A stretch of 64,000 nt of DNA from NCBI GenBank assembly GCA_947589005.1, contig CANPZO010000008.1, forward strand, positions 1 through 64,000, written 5' to 3'. The notes under the pieces were generated by a model, which did no database searches, had not been told where the DNA came from, and was given only the letters and a program-made list of their open reading frames with translations. A program made the position numbers and the translations under genes. Below, in pieces: positions 26,134 through 33,081 of this stretch. This DNA is from an uncultured Clostridia bacterium. GTDB lineage: Bacteria; Bacillota; Clostridia; UMGS1883. Within the stretch, counting starts at the first letter, position 1. Every line of letters starts with the position of its first letter.

Positions 26134-26773
26134 CGAGAGAATTTTGTACGACTATTATATTATATACGAAAAAACCGACAACGCCAAATATATTTCTCAT
26201 CTGGACTTTGTGCGCGCGTATAACCGCACCATGCGGCGTGTGGGTCTGCCGGTGGCGTTTTCCGAGGGCTTCAACCCCCATCCGCTGCTGAGCTTCGCCC
26301 TGCCGCTGTCCGTGGGCTATACCAGCGGGTGCGAGCTTTTGGAGCTGCGCCTCGCCGAGGAAGTGGCGGAGGAGGACATAAGGGACCGCCTTAACGCCGC
26401 CGCCCCCCGCGGGATAAGGATACTCTCCGTCCGTCGGGGCAAAAGCCGGATGAAAAATCTGCGATACGCCCTTTACACCGTAACTCCCGAGTCTATGCCC
26501 GAGAGCGTGGACGGGTTTATGGATATGGACAAAATAATTATCGACAAAAAGACAAAAAGCGGCGTGAAGGACACCGACGTCAGGCCCGACATCAGGGAGA
26601 TAAGGCTCCTGCCGGGGAAAATCGAAATGGTGCTCAGCGCCGGCAGCGACAGGAACCTCAAGCCGGACGTGGTGATGAAGGCCATGAACAAATACATCCC
26701 CGGCTATGACAGCGGGGACTGCGAGTACCACCGGACGGCGATATACGACGGGGAAATGAAAACGATAGAGTAG
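26126..26773 (+). CDS. TIGR03936/DUF2344 radical SAM-associated protein
   Basis: 215 residues beginning YDYYIIYEKTDNAKYISHLD and containing FSEGFNPHPLLSFALPL, the conserved core of DUF2344. It overlaps the radical SAM gene by 8 bp and is almost always found with it; in some species the two are fused, so they probably act as one unit. The fold resembles RNA-binding ferredoxin-like domains, which would fit an RNA or ribosome substrate, but this is inference. Confidence 0.87.
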   Translation: MADERILYDYYIIYEKTDNAKYISHLDFVRAYNRTMRRVGLPVAFSEGFNPHPLLSFALPLSVGYTSGCELLELRLAEEVAEEDIRDRLNAAAPRGIRILSVRRGKSRMKNLRYALYTVTPESMPESVDGFMDMDKIIIDKKTKSGVKDTDVRPDIREIRLLPGKIEMVLSAGSDRNLKPDVVMKAMNKYIPGYDSGDCEYHRTAIYDGEMKTIE

Positions 26774-26783
26774 GAGAGTTATT

Positions 26784-27329
26784 ATGGGCTCGTTTTGGGG
26801 ACATTTGACCACCATAACCCGGCACAAGCTGCTGGTAATGAAATACTGCTTTAAGCTGGGGCTCTACCGTCAGGGCCTTATGCACGACCTGTCAAAGTAT
26901 TCGCCCACGGAGTTTTGGATGGGCGTAAAATACTATCAGGGCACCCAAAGTCCCAACAACGCCGAGCGGCGGGACAGGGGCTACAGCTCCGCATGGCTCC
27001 ACCACAAAGGCCGCAACAAGCACCACATCGAGTATTGGACCGATTACGGCCTCGGTCCGGAAAAACAGGTGGTGCCGGTGGAGATGCCGCCGGTCTACGT
27101 GGCGGAAATGCTCTGCGACCGCATCGCCGCCAGCCGTATATACAAAAAGGACGAATATACCGACGCCTCGCCGTATGAGTACTATACCCGCTCCAAGGAG
27201 CGGGGCATCATTCACCCCAACACACACCGGCTGCTGACCGAGCTGCTGACCATGCTTAAGGACGAGGGCGAGGACGCCACCTTTGAATATGTGAGAAAAA
27301 ATCTGCTCAAAAAGAGTGGGAGGAAGTAA
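26784..27329 (+). CDS. DUF5662 family protein
   Basis: 181-residue soluble protein rich in histidines: MHDLSKYSPTEFW near residue 33, WLHHKGRNKHHIEYW near 73-87 and ILCDRIAAS-like MLCDRIAAS near 110. The spacing of His and Asp (H-D, then HH-x4-HH, then D) resembles metal-binding HD-type phosphohydrolases, but no function is established. It follows the DUF2344 gene by 10 bp with GGAG upstream, and its 3' end carries the ribosome site of the next gene. It replaces the rng/rplU genes often found here. Confidence 0.8.
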   Translation: MGSFWGHLTTITRHKLLVMKYCFKLGLYRQGLMHDLSKYSPTEFWMGVKYYQGTQSPNNAERRDRGYSSAWLHHKGRNKHHIEYWTDYGLGPEKQVVPVEMPPVYVAEMLCDRIAASRIYKKDEYTDASPYEYYTRSKERGIIHPNTHRLLTELLTMLKDEGEDATFEYVRKNLLKKSGRK

Positions 27330-27331
27330 AG

Positions 27332-29740
27332 ATGAAAAACTTCAGGAAATTTCTGAGCCTTCTGCTGGCGGCGGCCATGGTGCTGGCCGCGCTGCCGGCC
27401 ATGGCCGAGGACGGCGTTACCCGGGCCTTTGCCATCCACAGCTTTGTGGAAGTGTTGGGGAAGGAAAACTTTGCCGTTCGGCAGGGCGACATTTCCGGCT
27501 TTTCCGACGCCGCCGAGGTGCCCGAGGAATACCGTGAGGATATGGAGATAGCCGTGGCCAACGGCATTATTCTCGGCTCCGGCGGCAAGCTACTGCCCAA
27601 TCAGGAGCTTAGCCGCCTCGAGGCAATGATAATTTTGGGCCGGTTCCTTGACGGGCCGGAGGAGGTGCGTCCCGGCATCGAGTTCACGGACGTGCCCGAC
27701 TGGGCCGAGGAGGATATCGACCGGCTTTACCGGGCCGGCATAGTCAACGGCTACGGCGGGGGAAGGCTGGGCTCGGACGACCCGGTCAGCCGCGAGCAGC
27801 TCGCCCTCCTGACCGGCAGGGTGAGGGCGGCCTATCCTTGGACGGCCGACCTTAAGGACGACTATTACTCCTCGGTGAACGGTGAATTTCTCAAGTCCAA
27901 CAGCGTGAACGACCGCCACCCCGAGAATTCCTATTCCTCGCGGCTCAGAGGGAGCATATCCGCTTACCTCGTAAAGCGCAGCGACGAGCTGCTGGCGCGG
28001 CTGAACGGCGGCGAAAAGCTTAATCAGGCCGAGGAGCTGGCCGCCCAGATTTACGGGCTGGCTTTGGACGGCCCCGAAGATGAAAGGCTGACGGAGCCCG
28101 TGGACAAATACCTGGCGCTGATAGACGGCTGTGAGGACGCTACGGATTTCGGGCGGGTCAACGGCATCGTGCTGAGGGACCTTTCCACGCCCATAATGTT
28201 TGAAGCGGTTCTTCCCTGCCGTGTGTCGGCCGACGGTTACCTTGAGGCCGTGGACGGGGTGTATCTCGAGTATGTCGATACCGGCGTGGACAAGACCTAT
28301 TGGCAGGACGACCCCGAGGGGGTGCGCGATGCCTATGAGACCTACGCCGCCAAAATTTTTGACCTTGCGGGGATAGAGGTCTCCGCCGCCGCCGTGTCCG
28401 CCGCCGCCGACTTCCAGCGCGACGTGGCCTTGGCGGGACTTAGCGCGTCGGAGTATTATTCCATGAAGGAACCCGAGTGGCAGTACGTTTTCGATTGGGA
28501 AGAGCTTGGCGGAATGTATGCCGGCAAGTGGAAAAATCCCCTGCCCTATATATTCTTTTCGCTGGACCCCAAGGAGATGACCGGCCTCGACGCATATGTC
28601 GTCCCCGACCGGGGCGAAACGGACAAGGCCGTGGAGCTGATGAACACCGTTGATGCCGAGACCGTCAGGACGGTTTGCAAGCTCAACCTCATCAGCCGGC
28701 TGTCCGACTTCCTGCCGCCCGAGTTCAGAGACGCCGAAAGCGAGTTCACAATGGCGGCCATGGGCGTCGGCAGCCAGTCATCGTTGAAGGCCCACGCCGC
28801 CGGTCTCGCGTCCACGATGTTCCCCGCGGCCTATGAGGAGGATTTTGTCGGGACTTTGGACTACGACAAAAAGTTTTTACAGGATATGACCGATGATATA
28901 GTGAATGTTTTTGAGCAAAAGTTCGCCTCGAGCGGGCGCATTTCTCCCGAAACCGCCGAGCGCGCCCGGGCCAAGCTGGATAGAGTGGAAAAGGCCGTCT
29001 GTGACTACGACAGGGCCGATAGCGTCTCTTACAGGGTGACATTTGACACCGAAAAGTCCTTTTTCGCCAACGGCGTGGAGTCCCTTGAGTCTGTCGGCGG
29101 CGACTATTTCTCCGTGGTGGTGCTGGTGGACGACACATTCCCCAGCTATACGGTCAACGCCTCTTACGGCACTTATGCCAACAGGATAGACATCTACGGC
29201 GGCATACTCGGCGCCCCGTATTATGACCCCTCGGCGTCGTATGAGGAAAACCTCGGCTCCATCGGCTTTGTGATAGCCCACGAGCTCTCCCACGCCTTTG
29301 ACGGCAACGGTAGCCTGTATAACGAAAACGGCGACCTTGAGCCCTGGTGGGAGGAGGACGACTACGAGAGGTATGACGAGTTTGTGGATAAGCTCGGCGC
29401 CTATTACGGCGGTTACGCCAACGCCTTCGGCGAGAAGGTGGACAGCGGGCTTACCAGCAACGAAAATATAGCCGACATCCTTGCCATGGAGTGCGTCATC
29501 GCTCTGGCGAAGGAAAAAGGGCTTGATTTGGATAAGGTGTTCCGCTCCTTCGCGAAAAGCTGGGCCGCGATATATACGCCGAAGTACGCCCGCTATCTGT
29601 CCCGTGTGGACAACCACTCTCCGAACAACGCCCGCGTCAACGCCGTCCTGAGCAACTTTGACGAGTTTTATGAGACCTACGGCATAACCGAGGGCGACGG
29701 TATGTACGTGCCGCCCGAGGAAAGGGTCAGATTTTTCTGA
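27332..29740 (+). CDS. Secreted M13 (neprilysin-like) metallopeptidase with N-terminal SLH domains
   Basis: 802 residues. A signal peptide ending ALPAMA is followed by two to three SLH-like repeats (about 30-165; ISGFSDAAEVPEEYR, IEFTDVPDWAEEDI), which anchor proteins to the cell wall. From about residue 170 it is an M13 peptidase: NSYSSRLRG region, zinc site HELSH (650-654), third ligand Glu711 in NENIAD, and the C-terminal HSPNNARVN. The M13 helical cap region is present, so it should cut oligopeptides at the cell surface. SLH placed before M13 is an unusual order. It is the last gene of the operon, and a terminator follows. Confidence 0.9.
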   Translation: MKNFRKFLSLLLAAAMVLAALPAMAEDGVTRAFAIHSFVEVLGKENFAVRQGDISGFSDAAEVPEEYREDMEIAVANGIILGSGGKLLPNQELSRLEAMIILGRFLDGPEEVRPGIEFTDVPDWAEEDIDRLYRAGIVNGYGGGRLGSDDPVSREQLALLTGRVRAAYPWTADLKDDYYSSVNGEFLKSNSVNDRHPENSYSSRLRGSISAYLVKRSDELLARLNGGEKLNQAEELAAQIYGLALDGPEDERLTEPVDKYLALIDGCEDATDFGRVNGIVLRDLSTPIMFEAVLPCRVSADGYLEAVDGVYLEYVDTGVDKTYWQDDPEGVRDAYETYAAKIFDLAGIEVSAAAVSAAADFQRDVALAGLSASEYYSMKEPEWQYVFDWEELGGMYAGKWKNPLPYIFFSLDPKEMTGLDAYVVPDRGETDKAVELMNTVDAETVRTVCKLNLISRLSDFLPPEFRDAESEFTMAAMGVGSQSSLKAHAAGLASTMFPAAYEEDFVGTLDYDKKFLQDMTDDIVNVFEQKFASSGRISPETAERARAKLDRVEKAVCDYDRADSVSYRVTFDTEKSFFANGVESLESVGGDYFSVVVLVDDTFPSYTVNASYGTYANRIDIYGGILGAPYYDPSASYEENLGSIGFVIAHELSHAFDGNGSLYNENGDLEPWWEEDDYERYDEFVDKLGAYYGGYANAFGEKVDSGLTSNENIADILAMECVIALAKEKGLDLDKVFRSFAKSWAAIYTPKYARYLSRVDNHSPNNARVNAVLSNFDEFYETYGITEGDGMYVPPEERVRFF

Positions 29741-29766
29741 TATAAAAAAATGGCGCAGATTAAAAC

Positions 29767-29812
29767 CGGAACAGGCGTAGCAACGCTTGTTCCGATTTCT
29801 TTAAAATTTTTT
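29767..29812 (+). terminator. Terminator after the M13 peptidase
   Basis: 12-bp stem with one G-U pair, CGGAACAGGCGT / ACGCTTGTTCCG (29767-29794), then a T-rich tail. Confidence 0.8.
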
Positions 29813-29834
29813 CGGCGGCCCCGGGCAAGCCGCC

Positions 29835-30606
29835 CTACATGACGAGGTCGGTAAAAGGCTCTATGTCAAGAATAGTGGTGTAAAATCCTGCAAAGAATTT
29901 ACGAAAGTGATATTTGTCCACGATCTGTACGGCGTTCTTGAAATAAATACCGGCCATATCGGCATAAGGCCTCCACATATCCGGCACAAAGAATTTAACC
30001 TTATCTCGTTTTTCCTTGCCATAATCTCTCAAATATTCGATTAGATGGCTGTTTCTTATGTCCGGCAAAATGTCCAATACCCGCCCGTTCGCCGGATCGG
30101 TAAGTATGCACTGGTACTTTTGAGCGCCGGTACTGCCTTTAAATTCGTCTATGGCGAAAATCTCCGGAAGCCCGGTAGGATGGGACATTTCCACCGCGTC
30201 GAATATCCTGACAACAGACGAAACCGCCCCCTTATCCCTTGCAACGAAGGAGAAGGAACGTTCATTGCTCAAAGCCTCAATAATCTTAGAGGTAAAACGC
30301 GGCATCATTTTCCGGCGTCGGGCGACGAAAGTGTTTTTCTCGGGGAAGCACTTGCCACGGCCGGTGTAGCGGTATCTGCGGCGGCGATATGCCAGAGTGA
30401 GGCTGCGTCCAGCCACTGATAGACCATTATGTGACGGAAGCGGTAGTCGTGGACGCGGGAAGTCTTGCAGCCGCAGGCCGGGCAGATGTGCTCTGTTACG
30501 GGCAGTTCCGCATGAACCGTCAGCTTGTTTGCGGCGGTTTCCACTTTTTTACTATTGCCCCTTGCAAATCGAGAATTTCTGTAGTATAATTGTTGTTAGA
30601 GAGCAT
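29835..30606 (-). pseudogene. ISL3-family transposase, frameshifted and 3'-truncated
   Basis: Reading on the minus strand from ATG 30606 (AGGAGG upstream): MLSNNNYTTEILDLQGAIVK, the classical ISL3 N-terminus. A one-base loss in an A-run near 30548 shifts the frame into the HICPACGCKTSRVHDYR zinc finger. A second shift near 30434 moves into the frame with AGRSLTLAYRRRRY, then the catalytic-core text EIFAIDEFKGSTG, KYQCILTDP, FFVPDMWRPYADMAGIYF and IVDKYHF. Directly after DKYHFRKFFAG the frame runs into the left terminal repeat, so the C-terminal half of the transposase was deleted. No active enzyme can be made. Confidence 0.85.
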
Positions 30607-30734
30607 ATTTGTTTCCTCCTGTCTGAGTTTAGGGGTAAATTCATTATACAGGATTTTTTTCAAATATGCTCTCTCTTTTTTTGATAGACGGTTTTGGTGC
30701 CACTATTTATGGTGTAGAATATAGTATAGAACCC
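29857..30734 (-). mobile_element. Internally deleted ISL3-family insertion sequence
   Basis: Left end GGCTCTATGTC..AATAGTGG (from 29857) and right end, read inward on the minus strand, GGGTTCTATAC..AATAGTGG (from about 30734), form imperfect inverted repeats around the transposase remnant. About 880 bp remain of a family normally 1.3-1.6 kb long. The exact right boundary is uncertain by about 15 bp, and no clear target duplication was seen. Confidence 0.75.
30598..30674 (-). promoter_or_regulatory. Start-codon-hiding inverted repeat and promoter of the ISL3 element
   Basis: The 14-bp arms CAAATATGCTCTCT (containing the transposase ATG, minus strand 30611-30598) and AGAGAGCATATTTG (30674-30661) are perfect complements, 49 nt apart. 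A minus-strand TATAAT (30648-30643) lies between them, so transcripts from it would lack the upstream arm. Confidence 0.65.
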
Positions 30735-30758
30735 TATATTTTCCCCGCCGCGGTGCGC

Positions 30759-31988
30759 TCACTCCGCAAACGCATACCGTCCCATGAACAGTATCTCGCC
30801 GCTGGTGTTGTCCTTTATTACGTAGGTGAAGGGGTGGTCAAGTTTCATCTCCACAGGCTCGGGATACTCGCGCAAGCCGGTGCCCACCATCATTATCGCG
30901 GTTACGGCGGCGGCCTCGGTGCCCTCCTCGTCCACATTTATATAGGTCTTGTGCAGCACCTCGTCGATTTTAAAATCTCCGCCGTCAAACATGGAGCCAA
31001 ACTGGGCGTCGTTGTCAAAGGCCCGGTTTATGCCAAGGGCCTTAAGCGCGTCGTTCAAATTCAGGTCAAACTCCGTCTTAAATTTCGGCATGGAAAGCTT
31101 CACATACGCGCTGCTCAGCTCCGCATTGTTCAAAAGCTCCTCGGGATTTTCATCATTGCCAAGTATAACGTACATACTCACGTCGATGTCGTTATACCTG
31201 GTTCGGCCCTCTAAAAAGCCGTTTTCGTCCACACGGTTCTCGTAATTCCGGTAGGGAAGCTCGGCTATCTGTGTCTCGCCGTCGGAATAATAGTTCATGT
31301 AGTCGGTCCTGCGCATCATGTCCACCTGGCCGACCTTCCCCGCGGCGTCGGTAAAGTTTTCCCTTTCGGTCGCTCCCTTCGCGAACTCGTTCTGCCAGTG
31401 GGCCTTAAAGTATACGGCGTTGACCAGCGCGGCGGCAAATCCGCTGTCGCTGATTATTCCGGGTATCTTTTCCCTTGTTTTGTCGCTGACCCAGCCATTT
31501 ATTGTGGAAACGGCGTTATTGTCGTTCACCTCGTCGGCCTCGGCGTCGTAATAAGTCTCAAGAGTGTTTTTGTAGTCCCGGGCGAACCTGCTGCCCGTGC
31601 GGTCAGTGTTCAGCCATATCGAGTTGGCAATGTCAAGGCTGAGTATGTCCGCCTGACTGTAGCGGTCTATCATCTGCCGCGAATATAGGTTGAACTCGTC
31701 CAGCTCCGCAATATCGCAGGCGGCCAGAATTTCGCTCCGCGTCTCCCCCTCCGCGCCGTTGGCGGCCAGCGCGAGGGCCATTTTCACCGAAAGCGGCGAA
31801 AACATATAGTTTTCGTCCCGGGGCATTTGAGCGTTTAACCTGTCGGCAAAGGTGGCGCCGTCGTCCACGCAAACCACTTCCTTTTCCGTTTCTCCGTTCA
31901 CATTCGGCCCCTGTGCGGGAGCGCCCGACAGAGCCGCAAGCATCGACGCAAGTATCGACGCGAGTATTGAAGCTAATGTACTTTTCAT
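30759..31988 (-). CDS. Secreted serpin-type protease inhibitor
   Basis: 410 residues. A signal peptide built from three ASIL/ASML units is followed by a complete serpin fold: ENYMFSPLSVKMALALAANGA, ANSIWLN, ALVNAVYFKAHWQNEF, LSMPKFKTEF, and the hinge DEEGTEAAAVTAIMM leading into the reactive-centre loop MVGTGLREYPEP, then DHPFTYVIKDNTSGEILFMGRY. The Ala-rich hinge is intact, so it should be inhibitory, trapping a serine or cysteine protease outside the cell. M17 of the open frame (31988) follows AAAGGA and is chosen over upstream starts. Gut bacteria use serpins against host or competitor proteases; the target is unknown. Confidence 0.9.
   Translation of the reverse strand: MKSTLASILASILASMLAALSGAPAQGPNVNGETEKEVVCVDDGATFADRLNAQMPRDENYMFSPLSVKMALALAANGAEGETRSEILAACDIAELDEFNLYSRQMIDRYSQADILSLDIANSIWLNTDRTGSRFARDYKNTLETYYDAEADEVNDNNAVSTINGWVSDKTREKIPGIISDSGFAAALVNAVYFKAHWQNEFAKGATERENFTDAAGKVGQVDMMRRTDYMNYYSDGETQIAELPYRNYENRVDENGFLEGRTRYNDIDVSMYVILGNDENPEELLNNAELSSAYVKLSMPKFKTEFDLNLNDALKALGINRAFDNDAQFGSMFDGGDFKIDEVLHKTYINVDEEGTEAAAVTAIMMVGTGLREYPEPVEMKLDHPFTYVIKDNTSGEILFMGRYAFAE
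31938..31974 (-). repeat. Three 12-bp tandem units in the serpin signal peptide
   Basis: Three consecutive near-identical 12-bp units encode ASIL-ASIL-ASML, the hydrophobic core of the signal peptide. Such in-frame units can expand or contract by slippage and change the length of the core. Confidence 0.7.
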
Positions 31989-32113
31989 TTTTACCATCCT
32001 TTCCTGCATACATAGATTAGACGCAGATAAATCCAAAAAAGTTCCGGATAGAATGTAAAAATTTTGTACAAACCGTCAAGCCTCAATCACAGGGGTGTCG
32101 AAAGACCCCGGCG

Positions 32114-33004
32114 CTATTCCTCCTCGTAATCACTGATATCAAACTCGCCGGAGGTGGAGTAGGCGAAGCCGTACAGGGTGGGGCCGCCATGGGTGCCGAT
32201 TATGGGCCCGAGGCGGCAGTCGAGTATGTTGACATCCGGGAACCGGGCCTTAAGCTCTTTTTTAAGCTCCGCAATCTTGTCGTCCACATCGGCGCAAACG
32301 GTGATAACGGTCTTGCCGTTGAGGTCGCCGGCACGGTTCGCGGCCATTTCGACTATCTTTTTGTTGACCCGTTTTTCGCCCCTGACCTTGTCGGACTGCA
32401 CCACAAGTCCCCCGTCGATAGTGAGGATGGGCTTGATGTCCAGCATATTGGCAAAAAGAAGGGTGGCGGCGTTGATGCGGCCGCCCTTTTTAAGGTGGGT
32501 AAGCTCATCTACCACAAAGGCGGCGTTAAAGTCGGCGGTGGCCCGCTTGAGGTAGTCCTCCACCTCGTCAACCCCCGCTCCGGCGGCAACCATTTTTGCG
32601 GCGTGGATAACGGGCTGCGCGTAAAGGCAGGTATAAGTCTGCGAGTCCACCACCCGAATGTCACAGCCGGTCTCCTCCATCACCTCGGCGGCGGCGAGGT
32701 GGGCGTTCTGACAGGTGCCGCTGGCGCTGCCGCTGAGGGTGGTGACGATAATGGCGTCGCAGCCGCCGGCTATCTCCTCGCGGTAAATGTCGGCGAACTG
32801 GGAGGGGGTTATCTGAGCGGTCTTGGGCGGCGTATCGGCCTCCCGCAGGTGCTTATAAAACTCCCCTATGGTCTCGTCCACCATGCTGCGCAGATAGTTT
32901 TCCCCGTCATAGGTATAGGTGAAGGGTATGAGGCGTATGCCGTAGCGTTCAGCCACGGACGGCTTAAGGTCGCTGCCGGTATCGGTTATGAGTTTGATTT
33001 TCAC
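32114..33004 (-). CDS. DegV family fatty-acid-binding protein
   Basis: 296 residues of the DegV fold, which binds a fatty acid; in Gram-positive bacteria related FakB proteins present exogenous fatty acids to the kinase FakA. Seen here are IKLITDTGSDL at the N-terminus, TPSQF, TLSGSASGTCQNA, VVDSQT, LKKGGRINA and PIIGTHGGP near the end. GTG 33004 follows GAAGGA and gives the normal DegV length; the longer frame to 33085 adds an unrelated tail. No fakA is in the window. A short GGGG-CCCC hairpin (32092-32109) lies just after the stop. Confidence 0.88.
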   Translation of the reverse strand: MKIKLITDTGSDLKPSVAERYGIRLIPFTYTYDGENYLRSMVDETIGEFYKHLREADTPPKTAQITPSQFADIYREEIAGGCDAIIVTTLSGSASGTCQNAHLAAAEVMEETGCDIRVVDSQTYTCLYAQPVIHAAKMVAAGAGVDEVEDYLKRATADFNAAFVVDELTHLKKGGRINAATLLFANMLDIKPILTIDGGLVVQSDKVRGEKRVNKKIVEMAANRAGDLNGKTVITVCADVDDKIAELKKELKARFPDVNILDCRLGPIIGTHGGPTLYGFAYSTSGEFDISDYEEE

Positions 33005-33081
33005 TGTAATCCTTCCTTCTCGTTTATATTTTAAAAAATGTTTGTTATTTAGTGTATGCCGACTTGCCGCGGTTTGTTCGC

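Noticed and set aside
29835-30734. A complete, active ISL3 transposon
   Set aside because: Two frameshifts and loss of the transposase C-terminal half; the remaining length is far below the family norm.
32189-33034. 281-codon plus-strand frame opposite degV
   Set aside because: Antisense shadow; DegV motifs are all on the minus strand.
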